64,000 nt of DNA from Streptomyces noursei ATCC 11455 (GTDB taxonomy: Bacteria > Actinomycetota > Actinomycetes > Streptomycetales > Streptomycetaceae): positions 4,092,001 to 4,156,000 of the forward strand of contig NZ_CP011533.1 of assembly GCF_001704275.1 (NCBI RefSeq), given 5' to 3'. Under the pieces are notes generated by a model. It saw only the letters and a program-made list of their open reading frames with translations, had not been told where the DNA came from and did not search any database. The position numbers and the translations under genes are program-made. Positions 55,481 through 63,700 of this stretch are shown here, one piece after another. How positions within the stretch are numbered: position 1 is the stretch's first letter; the number at the start of each line of letters is the position of its first letter.

Positions 55481-56749
55481 CTATTCGGTGGAGTTGTCGG
55501 CGGTGTCCGCGATGTTCTGGATGTCGGTGAGGGTCGCCGAGGGGTTGCCCTGCGGGCCGACCGCGGCGCCCATCCGGGCCTTGACGGTCTTGGAGACCAG
55601 CGGCCAGGACGTCTTGTTGGACGGGTAGAAGTGGGCGTTGGGCAGCTGGTTGAGGAAGCCGTGCAGCTTGCTGAAGCGGTCGTCGGCGAGCATCGCCTGG
55701 GAGGCGGAGCTGGTGACCGGCAGCAGGTTGTAGTCGGCGGAGAACGTGAGGACGTTCTTCTTGCTGTAGACGAAGTCCAGGAACTTGCCGACCTCGGTGC
55801 GGTGGCCGTTCTGCTTGAACGCCATCATCCAGTCGGCGACTCCCATGGTGGCCTTCGCCTTGCCGGTGGTGCCGGGGAGTTCGACGGTGCCGTAGTCGAT
55901 GCCCTTGGCCTCGGCCTGCTTCATGAGGGTGGGGTGGCCGTTGAGCATGCCGACGTCGCCGTCGGCGAAGCCGGCGAAGGCGTCCTCGCGGTTGAGCTTG
56001 GCGGGGTCGCCTCCGGTGAGGTCCTTGCCGACGAGTTCCTTCTGGAGCCACTCGAAGGTCTTGACGTTCTCGGGCGAGTTGACGGTGTACTTGCCGATTT
56101 GATCGGTGTAGTCGCCGCCGCCGGCGAGCATCCACTCCAGCGTCTCGGCCTGGGTCTCCTCGGGGCCGAGCGGCAGCGCGAAGGGGATCTTCACGCCGTG
56201 CGCCTTGAGCGCCTGGGCGTCGCTGAGGATGTCGCTCCAGTTCTGCGGCGGCGCGGTGATGCCGGCGGCGGCGAACAGCTTCTTGTTATAGAAGAGGCGC
56301 CGGGTGCTGGCCCCGAAGGGCATGCCGTACTGCTTGCGCTGGTATTCGCCGGCCTCCGCGAGGGAGGGGGTGAAGTCGGCCTGGACGGGGATGGAGAGCA
56401 GGTCGTCGGCGCCGTAGAGCTTGCCGCGGGCGGCGTAGTCGGCGTACGCGCCGACCTGCGCCATGTCGGGGGCCTTGCCGGAGTCGACCAGTTCCTCGAC
56501 CTTCTTGTCGACGTCGGTCCAGCTGTAGACCTTGACGTCGACCTTGATGCCGGGGTTCTGCTCCTCGAAGGCGCGGACCAGTCCGTCCCAGTAGTGCTGC
56601 GAGCTGTTGGTCTTGCTGTCGCCGTAGTCCGCGGCGATCAGCGTGAGGGCGACGTCCTTGCCCCCGGAGCCGCTGCCGCAGCCGGTGAGAGTCAGTGTCA
56701 TGGTGGCGGCCAGTCCTGCCGCCGCCAGGCTCACGTACCGCCGTCGCAC
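55481..56749 (-). CDS. Sugar ABC transporter substrate-binding lipoprotein
   Basis: A 422-residue family-1 (MalE-like) binding protein anchored at Cys24 (lipobox LTGC). It shows LVRAFEEQNPGIKVDVKVYSW, GKAPDMAQVGAYADYA, RRLFYNKKLFAAAGI and a C-terminal ligand-lobe WPLVSK. The start is GTG 56749, selected from several in-frame GTGs. No permease is adjacent. It is divergent from nagK and shares an upstream region containing dre-like sites, so aminosugar-related uptake controlled by DasR is likely. Confidence 0.88.
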   Translation of the reverse strand: MRRRYVSLAAAGLAATMTLTLTGCGSGSGGKDVALTLIAADYGDSKTNSSQHYWDGLVRAFEEQNPGIKVDVKVYSWTDVDKKVEELVDSGKAPDMAQVGAYADYAARGKLYGADDLLSIPVQADFTPSLAEAGEYQRKQYGMPFGASTRRLFYNKKLFAAAGITAPPQNWSDILSDAQALKAHGVKIPFALPLGPEETQAETLEWMLAGGGDYTDQIGKYTVNSPENVKTFEWLQKELVGKDLTGGDPAKLNREDAFAGFADGDVGMLNGHPTLMKQAEAKGIDYGTVELPGTTGKAKATMGVADWMMAFKQNGHRTEVGKFLDFVYSKKNVLTFSADYNLLPVTSSASQAMLADDRFSKLHGFLNQLPNAHFYPSNKTSWPLVSKTVKARMGAAVGPQGNPSATLTDIQNIADTADNSTE

Positions 56750-56861
56750 CGCTGTTACCGCCCCTTTGTCCCGAAAATTCCGTGCTTGCGGGTGTTCCCT
56801 CCGCCGTCTCGGGGATCGCCCGCGATCGACGCAGAGCAGCGGATCTCCCCACTGTCCCCCA

Positions 56862-56877
56862 CAAGGTCTACACCACC
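56862..56877. promoter_or_regulatory. Weaker dre-like site (DasR)
   Basis: CAAGGTCTACACCACC matches 11 of 16 positions of the DasR consensus ACTGGTCTAGACCACT, with a 10 of 12 core match. It is about 113 bp upstream of the sugar-binding lipoprotein gene on the minus strand. Confidence 0.5.
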
Positions 56878-57052
56878 CTCCCCCCACCTTCCGTATCGGC
56901 CCGCCCTTGCGCAGGTCAGAGGCCCGCGGGAGGGCTGAACACAGAGGCTACCGGCGCGTATCCGTGTCCGGACGCGGGCGGCGGCGTCCGGACACGGCCG
57001 ACCGCCGACGAACGGGTGGGTGACGTTTCGGTACGTGGTGATCAGCACGGTG

Positions 57053-57068
57053 AGTGGACTAGACCTTT
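57053..57068. promoter_or_regulatory. dre-like site (DasR operator) before nagK
   Basis: AGTGGACTAGACCTTT resembles the DasR consensus, with 10 of 12 core positions. It lies 28 bp upstream of the nagK start. DasR represses aminosugar genes and is released by GlcN-6-P, the product of NagA downstream, giving an induction loop. Confidence 0.75.
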
Positions 57069-57096
57069 ATTGGCCGATCGCGCGACACTGTCCCCC

Positions 57097-58029
57097 GTGA
57101 AACACGTCATCGCCCTTGATGTGGGCGGCACCGGAATGAAGGCCGCCCTCGCCGGGGCGGACGGCACCCTCCTGTACGAGGCGCGGCGCCCCACCGGGCG
57201 CGACCGCGGCCCCGAGGCGGTCGTCGAGACGATCCTCGGCTTCGCCGCCGAGCTGCGCGACGTCGGCCGGGAGCGGTTCGGCAGCACCGCGCTGGCCGCC
57301 GGCGTCGCCGTCCCCGGCATCGTCGACGAGACCACCGGCACCGCCGTCTACGCCGCCAACCTCGGCTGGCGGGACGTGCCCATGCGGGCGCTGCTCTCCG
57401 AACGCCTCGGCGGAGTGCCGGTCGCGCTCGGCCACGACGTCCGCACCGGCGGCCTGGCCGAGGGCCGGATCGGCGCCGGACGGAACGCCGACCGCTTCCT
57501 GTTCGTCCCCCTGGGCACCGGGATCGCCGGCGCCATCGGACTCGACGGCCGCATCGAGGCCGGTGCCCACGGGAGCGCCGGCGAGATCGGCCACCTCGTC
57601 GTCCGGCCGGGGGGTCACACCTGCGGCTGCGGTCAGCGCGGCTGCCTGGAGACGGTGGCCTCGGCCGCGGCGGTGGGCCGCGACTGGGCCGCGGTCTGCG
57701 GCGATCCGCGGGCCGGCGCCGCCGACTGCGCCAAGGCCGTGGAGTCCGGCGACCCGCGCGCCCGGGAGGTCTGGCAGGGCGCCGTGGACGCGCTCGCCGA
57801 CGGCCTGGTCGCCGGGCTCACCCTGCTCGACCCGCGGATGCTGATCATCGGCGGCGGGCTGGCGGAGGCCGGCGACACGCTGTTCGCGCCACTGCGGGAG
57901 GCGGTCCGCGCGCGCGTCACCTTCCAGCAGCTCCCCACGATCGTCCCGGCGGCCCTCGGGGACGCCGCCGGCTGCCTGGGCGCAGGACTGCTCGCCTGGG
58001 ATCTTCTCTCCACGGAGGTAACCGCCTGA
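57097..58029 (+). CDS. nagK: ROK-family N-acetylglucosamine kinase
   Basis: A 310-residue ROK kinase. The N-terminal phosphate motif is IALDVGGTGMKAALAGADG; the zinc-binding ROK signature is GEIGHLVVRPGGHTCGCGQRGC followed by LETVAS. It phosphorylates GlcNAc to GlcNAc-6-P in the cytoplasm. GTG 57097 was chosen from the dinucleotide spacing. Stop and nagA start overlap (TGATG at 58027-58031), so NagK and NagA are made together under the dre site upstream. Glucokinase would be an alternative without the nagA context. Confidence 0.93.
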   Translation: MKHVIALDVGGTGMKAALAGADGTLLYEARRPTGRDRGPEAVVETILGFAAELRDVGRERFGSTALAAGVAVPGIVDETTGTAVYAANLGWRDVPMRALLSERLGGVPVALGHDVRTGGLAEGRIGAGRNADRFLFVPLGTGIAGAIGLDGRIEAGAHGSAGEIGHLVVRPGGHTCGCGQRGCLETVASAAAVGRDWAAVCGDPRAGAADCAKAVESGDPRAREVWQGAVDALADGLVAGLTLLDPRMLIIGGGLAEAGDTLFAPLREAVRARVTFQQLPTIVPAALGDAAGCLGAGLLAWDLLSTEVTA

Positions 58030-59273
58030 TGGCACAGCAACAGTCCGCGGGACGGCCCTCGGACGCCGGGCGCACCATCCTGGCCGGCGCCCGGATCGCC
58101 CGGCCCTCCGGCGTCACCGACCACGGCCGGATCACCATCGAGGGCACCCGGATCACCGCCGTCCACAGTCGCGACAAGGACCGCGGCCGGTCGCCGGACG
58201 CGACCGAGCCGCAGGACCTCCACGACGACACCGCGACCGTCCTCGACCTGACGGGGCATCTGATCGTCCCCGGCTTCGTCGATCTGCACGTGCACGGCGG
58301 GGGCGGCGGCTCCTTCTCGTCCGCCGACCCCGAGGAGTGCCTGACCGTCGTCGACACCCACCGCCGGCACGGCACCACCTCGATGGTGGCCTCCACCGTC
58401 ACCGGCGACCTGGACGACCTGGCCCGACAGGCCGCGGTCCTGGCCGAGTTGGTGCAGCAGGGCGACCTGGCCGGCATCCACTTCGAGGGGCCGTTCATCT
58501 CCCCGCACCGCTGCGGCGCCCACCAGCCCGAGCTGCTGCGCGACCCGGACCCCGCGGACGTCCGCCGGCTGGTCGAGGCCGCCCGCGGCACCGCCGCGAT
58601 GATGACCGTCGCCCCCGAACTGCCGGGCGGGCTGGACTCCGTGCGGCTGCTCGCCGACGCCGGGGTGATCGCCGCCATCGGCCACACCGACTCCGACTAC
58701 GACGCCACCCGCCGGGCCATCGACGCCGGTGCCACCGTCGCCACCCACCTGTTCAACGCGATGCCCGCGCTCAGCCACCGTGCCCCCGGCCCGGTCGCCG
58801 CGCTCCTGGAGGACGAGCGGATCACCGTCGAGCTGATCAACGACGGCACCCATCTGCACCCGTCGATCCTCCAGATGGCGTTCCGCTCGGCGGGCGCCGA
58901 ACGGGTCGCCTTCATCACCGACGCGATGGGCGCGGCCGGCATGAGCGACGGGATGTATCCGCTCGGCCCCATGCGGGTCGAGGTCAAGGACGGCGTCGCG
59001 CGGATCAGCGAGGGCCCCACCGCCGGCTCCATCGCGGGCTCCACGCTCACCCTGGACCGCGCCTTCAAACGGGCCGTCACCCTCGACGGCCTCACCGTCG
59101 AGCAGGCCGTGCAGGCGCTCTCCGCCAACCCCGCCCGGCTGCTGGGCATCGCCGACCGGACCGGCTCGCTGGAGACCGGCAAGGACGCCGACCTGGTCGT
59201 CCTGGACGCCGCCCACGACGTGGTGGGCGTGCTGCGGCAGGGCTCCTGGCTGCGCCGCCCGCCCGGCGTCTGA
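58029..59273 (+). CDS. nagA: N-acetylglucosamine-6-phosphate deacetylase
   Basis: A 414-residue amidohydrolase that converts GlcNAc-6-P to GlcN-6-P and acetate. PGFVDLHVHGGGG has the metal HxH near residue 82; IHFEGPFISPHRCGAH, IGHTDSDYDATRRAI, THLFNAMPALSHRAPG and FITDAMGAAGM are the remaining catalytic segments. An internal charged segment (residues 50-70) looks like a loop insertion. It also processes GlcNAc-6-P from MurQ, linking the two aminosugar loci in this window. Confidence 0.95.
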   Translation: MAQQQSAGRPSDAGRTILAGARIARPSGVTDHGRITIEGTRITAVHSRDKDRGRSPDATEPQDLHDDTATVLDLTGHLIVPGFVDLHVHGGGGGSFSSADPEECLTVVDTHRRHGTTSMVASTVTGDLDDLARQAAVLAELVQQGDLAGIHFEGPFISPHRCGAHQPELLRDPDPADVRRLVEAARGTAAMMTVAPELPGGLDSVRLLADAGVIAAIGHTDSDYDATRRAIDAGATVATHLFNAMPALSHRAPGPVAALLEDERITVELINDGTHLHPSILQMAFRSAGAERVAFITDAMGAAGMSDGMYPLGPMRVEVKDGVARISEGPTAGSIAGSTLTLDRAFKRAVTLDGLTVEQAVQALSANPARLLGIADRTGSLETGKDADLVVLDAAHDVVGVLRQGSWLRRPPGV

Positions 59274-59484
59274 CCGACCGGACCGGCGCTCCCCCGCCAC
59301 CACCGGGGGCACCCCCGGCCCGACCGCCGCCCCGGCGGCCGGGCCGGGCAGGGTGGCCGACCCGGGTCTGGGCCTACGGCCGTCCGCGATGGCATGATCG
59401 CTCGCGCACTTGTCCGTATGCCGCCGCGGAACGCGGGGCCCTCACCCACGGCCGTCCGGCCGGCCTCCTCCCGGAGGGGAGACC

Positions 59485-60414
59485 ATGATCCTCACGGTCA
59501 CGCTGAACGCCGCCCTGGACATCACCTACCGCGTCCCCCGGCTCCGTCCGCACACCACGCACCGCGTCACCGAGGTCGCCGAACGCCCCGGCGGCAAGGG
59601 CCTGAACGTCGCCCGCGTGCTGGCCGCGCTCGGCCACCGCACCGTCGCCACCGGCTTCGCGGGCGGCGGCACCGGCGAGGCGCTGCGCGCCCTGCTCGCC
59701 CAGGAGACCGCCGTCACCGACGCGCTGGTCCCGGTCGGCGGCGCCACCCGCCGCACCGTCGCCGTCGTGGACGCCGGCACCGGCGACACCACCCAGCTCA
59801 ACGAGCCGGGCCCGACGGTCTCCCCGACCGAGTGGGCCGCCTTCCTCGGCACCTACCGCGAACTGCTGGGCGAGGCACGGGCGGTGGCGCTCTGCGGCAG
59901 CCTGCCGCCCGGCGTCCCGGTGGACGTCTACGCCCGGCTCACCCGCGCCGCCCACGCCGCCGGGGTCCCCGTCCTGCTGGACACCAGCGGCGAACCACTG
60001 CGCCGCGGCCTGGCCGCCCGCCCCGACCTCGCCAAGCCCAACGCCGACGAACTGGCCGCCCTCACCGGCAGCACCGAACCGCTGCGGGCCGCTCGCGACG
60101 CCCGCCGCCGCGGCGCCCACGCGGTGGCCGCCTCACTCGGCCCGGACGGGATGCTCGCGGTGACCGCCGACGGTGCCTGGCAGGCCACCCCGCCCCGCCG
60201 GTTCGCCGGCAACCCCACCGGGGCCGGCGACTCCGCGGTGGCCGGCCTGCTGTCCGGACTGGTCGAGGAGCTGCCCTGGCCGGACCGGCTGTGCCGCGCG
60301 GTGGCACTGTCCGCCGCGACCGTACGGTCCCCCGCCGCGGGCGAGTTCGACGCCACGACCTATCAGGAACTGCTGCCCCACGTGGTGGTGACGGCCCGTC
60401 CCGCGGCGGCCTGA
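59485..60414 (+). CDS. PfkB-family sugar-phosphate kinase (1-phosphofructokinase-like)
   Basis: A 309-residue ribokinase-fold kinase: TVTLNAALDITYRVPRL opening, GGKGLNVARVLAALGH near residue 38, and the C-terminal anion hole NPTGAGDSAVAGLLSGL. The hexose-kinase branch including FruK and tagatose-6-phosphate kinase fits best. GGAGGGGAG precedes ATG 59485. It follows nagA after about 210 bp on the same strand; a tagatose-6-P or fructose-1-P role is possible but not proven. Confidence 0.88.
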   Translation: MILTVTLNAALDITYRVPRLRPHTTHRVTEVAERPGGKGLNVARVLAALGHRTVATGFAGGGTGEALRALLAQETAVTDALVPVGGATRRTVAVVDAGTGDTTQLNEPGPTVSPTEWAAFLGTYRELLGEARAVALCGSLPPGVPVDVYARLTRAAHAAGVPVLLDTSGEPLRRGLAARPDLAKPNADELAALTGSTEPLRAARDARRRGAHAVAASLGPDGMLAVTADGAWQATPPRRFAGNPTGAGDSAVAGLLSGLVEELPWPDRLCRAVALSAATVRSPAAGEFDATTYQELLPHVVVTARPAAA

Positions 60415-60478
60415 GCGCCCCTCGGGGCCGCGCTCCTCGGGTGGGACCGCCGGCCCCGTCCCGCGGGGTGCGGCGCCG

Positions 60479-61396
60479 TCAGGGCCGGGCGAGCCAGACC
60501 TGGTCGAGGTTGACCTCGCACTGGTTGCCGTTCTCGCAGGACAGCTTGATGGTGTTGGTGCCCTTGTTGAGCTGGATGAGCGACCAGGACTTGGTCCAGC
60601 CCTTGTCCCAGGCGCCCTCGGGGGCGTGGGCGAAGTTGTGCAGGCTTATCGGCCGGGTCAGCGCCTGCCCGTTGATGTTGAGCGTGAGGTTGGCGTCCTT
60701 GCCCGGTACGCCGTAGCCGACCCAGAGCTTGTACTGGCCGGCGGTTTCCACGTCGAGGGTCCAAGTGGCCGACGCGCCGGGGGTGTTCATGCCGGCGACG
60801 TACGAGCCGCTGGCGGTGCGGGCACCGGGGACGTCCTTGGCGGTGGTCGCGCCGCCTTCGAGGCGCAGCGCGCCCGCGTCGTCCTTGGGGAGGGCGCCCG
60901 GAGTGGGCTTGCTGGAGGGCTGCTTGCTGGGCTCGACCGAGTCCGCGGCCGTCGGGCCCGGGTCCTTCGCGCCGCTCTCGTCCTTGGACTGACCGGAGTT
61001 GGTCAGCATTGCCGCGCCGATGCCTATGCACACCACCGCGACCACCGCGACCGCGCCGATCAGCAGGCCGTTGCGGCTCTTGCGGGGCTCGGGGGCCATC
61101 GGGGCCGGACGGGTGCGGTCGGCGGCACCGCCGCCGGGCAGCGTCTCGGGGGCCGCGTAGTGCGCCGAGGCGGAGCGCGGGTTCTGCCGGCCGTAGCCGG
61201 GCTGGCCCTGCTGGGTGCCGTACTGGCGCTCGCCGACCGCGCGCACCTGGTTGTAGGAGGTTCGCGGGACGCCTGGCTGCCGCGGTGTGCCGGCGCCCGA
61301 CGCGCCCGCGCCGCCCTCGCCGCCCTCCGAGCGGTACAGGTGGGCGAAGGGGTCGTCGTTCTCCGGCGTGTCCGCGCCGTTGTTGCCGGCCGTCAT
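60479..61396 (-). CDS. Membrane-anchored surface protein with CBM35/CBM6-type domain
   Basis: A 305-residue protein. Residues 1-105 are a Gly/Pro/Gln-rich cytoplasmic-type tail, residues 109-131 a single transmembrane helix (GLLIGAVAVVAVVCIGIGAAM), then a Lys/Pro/Ser linker to about 168. The C-terminal beta-sandwich carries carbohydrate-binding hallmarks (WTLDVETAGQYKLWVGYGVP and NTIKLSCENGNQCEVNLDQVWL). It probably binds sugars at the surface. Convergent with the sugar kinase gene. Confidence 0.85.
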   Translation of the reverse strand: MTAGNNGADTPENDDPFAHLYRSEGGEGGAGASGAGTPRQPGVPRTSYNQVRAVGERQYGTQQGQPGYGRQNPRSASAHYAAPETLPGGGAADRTRPAPMAPEPRKSRNGLLIGAVAVVAVVCIGIGAAMLTNSGQSKDESGAKDPGPTAADSVEPSKQPSSKPTPGALPKDDAGALRLEGGATTAKDVPGARTASGSYVAGMNTPGASATWTLDVETAGQYKLWVGYGVPGKDANLTLNINGQALTRPISLHNFAHAPEGAWDKGWTKSWSLIQLNKGTNTIKLSCENGNQCEVNLDQVWLARP

Positions 61397-61660
61397 TCCG
61401 TGTCACTCCCAAGCGGTCTCTACGCGTCTGTGCGCGTCCGTACGCGTGCGCGGGGCTCCGCGCGAACTGCCTCTTCCGGGCCTCCCGGCGCCGCCGCGCC
61501 GCATCGGCGCAGCCTACCCCGTCGGGGCCGGGCCACGCCGTCCCCGGAGGTTCACAAGATCGCTACAGATCGGTGAACGTGCGATGCCCAGGCAGGACAC
61601 CGCGGGTGTGAGATGCGCGGCATCGGGCCGGGCGGCCGGTGCCGGGCGGTCGCGGGCGGC

Positions 61661-63343
61661 TCAGCCGGCCGCCCGCCGGCCGCTCTTCGAGCGCCGCTTC
61701 TCGACGTACATCCGCTGGTCGGCCGACTCCAGCACCTCCTCGGCCGTCATCCCGCAGCTCGCCCAGCCGATGCCGAAGCTGGCGCCGACCCGGACGGCCC
61801 GGCCCTCGACCCGGATCGGCGGGATGATCGCGTTCCGCAGCCGGACCGCGAGGTCCTGGGCGTCGGCCGTGCCCAGCCCGTCGGCGAGCACCACGAACTC
61901 GTCGCCGCCGAGCCGGGCGACGGTGTCGCCGTCGCGGACACCGCTGGTCAGCCGGCGAGCGACCTCGATCAGCACCGCGTCACCGGTGTTGTGGCCGAAG
62001 CGGTCGTTGATCGACTTGAAGCCGTCCAGGTCGCAGAAGAGCACCGCGAGGCCCTTGGCGCCGTCGTCCTCGGCGCCGTCGGCGAGCGCGGAGAGGTGGA
62101 CGTGGTGGTCGAAGGGGAGGGCGCCGCGGGGCGTCGGCTCGCCCTCGAAGCCGTCGAGCCCCTCGAACGCCTCCGAACCGTCTCCCACGAAGCCGTGCGG
62201 GGCGCGCGGGTCGGCGCCGCCTCCCGAGGCGGCGTAGGCGTCGGCGGGCGCACTCGGCGGGCGGGAGCACAGCCGGGCGGAGAGCCGGGCCCGCAGCTCG
62301 GCGCTGTTGGGCAGGCCGGTCAGCGAGTCGTGGCTGGCCCGGTGCGCGAGTTGGAGTTCGTGCCGTTTGCGTTCCTCGATGTCCTCGACGTGGGTGAGCA
62401 GGTAGCGGGGGCCGTCGGTGGTGTCGGCGACCACCGAGTTGCGCAGCGAGACCCACACATAGGTGCTGTCCCGGCGCTGGAGCCGCAGTTCGGCCCGGCC
62501 GCCCTCCGCGGAGGTGCGCAGCAGCGTGCCGATGTCCTCGGGGTGGCAGATGTCGGAGAACGACAGCCGGCGCATCCCGGAGGCCGGGCGGCCCAGCAGC
62601 CGGCACAGCGCGTCGTTGGTGCGCAGCAGTCGTCCGTGCTGGTCGCCGCCCATCTCGGCGACGGCCATCCCGCTCGGCGCGTACTCGAACGCCTGCCGGA
62701 AGCTTTCCTCGCTCGCCCGCAGCGCCTGCTGCTCGCGTTCCAGGCGGACCAGCGCCCGCTGCATGTTGGCCCGCAGCCGGGCGTTGCTGATCGCGATGGC
62801 GGACTGGAACGCGTACATCTGGAGCGCCTCCTGGCCCCAGGGGCCGGGGCGCCGGCCGTTGCGCGGCCGGTCCACGGAGAGCACGCCGAGCAGTTCGCCG
62901 TTGCCGTTGGCGGCGGTGTACATGGGCGCGAAGAGGCGGTCCATCGGGTGCCACTCGTCGGGGAACCGCGGTGCCGGCCCGGCGGTGTGCCACTGCGGCA
63001 CGTCGTCGTCGTCCAGCACCCAGCCCTCGGTGTACGGGATGAAGCACAGCTCGCCCCAGCGCTCCCCCATGGACAGCCGGCGCTCCCATGAGGCGCGCGA
63101 GCCCACCCGCCCGGCCATCAGCGCCTCCGCGCCCGCGCTGCCGGCCACCGCGGCGACCACGAGATCACCGTCCGGCCGTACGAGGTTGACCGCGGCGAGC
63201 TCGTAGCCGAGCCCGGCGATCGCCCCGTCGGCGACGCACTGCAAGGTGTCCGCAAGGCTGCGTGCGGTGTTCAGTTCGGCGACCACTTGGTGCAGCTGCC
63301 GCAGGGTCGCAAGACGGACATAGGGCTCCGACTCGGTCTCCAT
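61661..63343 (-). CDS. cdgB: Diguanylate cyclase, GAF-PAS-GGDEF (CdgB type)
   Basis: A 560-residue c-di-GMP synthase. GAF occupies about residues 15-180, PAS/PAC 210-345 (EYAPSGMAVAEM, then YLLTHVEDIEERKRHE) and GGDEF 350-555 with the intact active-site RLGGDEFVVLADG. An RDGD inhibitory-site motif (RxxD) lies five residues before GGDEF, so product feedback is expected. A low-complexity insert (residues about 390-430) interrupts the GGDEF domain. The ATG at 63343 follows GGAGA. The domain order and context match S. coelicolor CdgB, which affects sporulation. BldD-like and CRP-like sites lie upstream. Confidence 0.94.
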   Translation of the reverse strand: METESEPYVRLATLRQLHQVVAELNTARSLADTLQCVADGAIAGLGYELAAVNLVRPDGDLVVAAVAGSAGAEALMAGRVGSRASWERRLSMGERWGELCFIPYTEGWVLDDDDVPQWHTAGPAPRFPDEWHPMDRLFAPMYTAANGNGELLGVLSVDRPRNGRRPGPWGQEALQMYAFQSAIAISNARLRANMQRALVRLEREQQALRASEESFRQAFEYAPSGMAVAEMGGDQHGRLLRTNDALCRLLGRPASGMRRLSFSDICHPEDIGTLLRTSAEGGRAELRLQRRDSTYVWVSLRNSVVADTTDGPRYLLTHVEDIEERKRHELQLAHRASHDSLTGLPNSAELRARLSARLCSRPPSAPADAYAASGGGADPRAPHGFVGDGSEAFEGLDGFEGEPTPRGALPFDHHVHLSALADGAEDDGAKGLAVLFCDLDGFKSINDRFGHNTGDAVLIEVARRLTSGVRDGDTVARLGGDEFVVLADGLGTADAQDLAVRLRNAIIPPIRVEGRAVRVGASFGIGWASCGMTAEEVLESADQRMYVEKRRSKSGRRAAG

Positions 63344-63434
63344 CGCTCGCTCTCCCTGAGACCTCGACAGCAACTCCACCGGTTTCTTCGTCGTCCGATT
63401 CCACGCTCACTGAATCACAGTGAGCTGTTCACCC

Positions 63435-63449
63435 GGTACACAGGGTCAA
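63435..63449 (-). promoter_or_regulatory. BldD-box-like sequence before cdgB
   Basis: GGTACACAGGGTCAA matches the BldD pattern NTNACNCWGNGTNAN at 8 of 9 fixed positions (only the first T is missing). It lies 92 bp upstream of cdgB. BldD repression of cdgB is established in Streptomyces. Confidence 0.65.
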
Positions 63450-63463
63450 CAATTAGCGGCCCA

Positions 63464-63479
63464 TGTGACTCAAGTCACA
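63464..63479. promoter_or_regulatory. CRP-like palindrome
   Basis: TGTGACTCAAGTCACA is a perfect TGTGA-N6-TCACA with 7-bp arms and also fits the Streptomyces Crp form GTG-N6-GNCAC. It lies 15 bp from the BldD-like box in the region shared by cdgB and the flavin reductase gene. Confidence 0.65.
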
Positions 63480-63700
63480 AGCAGTGACGGGTCGTTACGG
63501 ATCGCCGACCAGGGGCTCGTCCGAGCGTGCGAACGGCGTCCGGACACCTCCTGAAAACTTCCTGAACGCAAATTCCGGCCACCCGGCGGCGTGATCCACA
63601 CCCCGGACCCGCCGGCCGCCGCCTCCGCCGCGGGACCTAGGACGCGGGTGGTCCGGAGGCCCGATGCGCGCCCCGCCCGAGCGGCGTTAGCGTTCGTGGC

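Larger units (their letters stand above)
56750..57096. other. Divergent regulatory region between the sugar-binding gene and nagK
   Basis: About 347 bp with no supported gene. It holds two dre-like DasR sites (56862-56877 and 57053-57068), one near each divergent promoter. No other obvious elements. Confidence 0.5.
63344..63700. other. Regulatory region between cdgB and the flavin reductase gene
   Basis: About 357 bp, lower in GC than its surroundings, with no supported gene. It contains the BldD-like and CRP-like sites listed separately. Promoters for the divergent genes are expected here. Confidence 0.5.
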
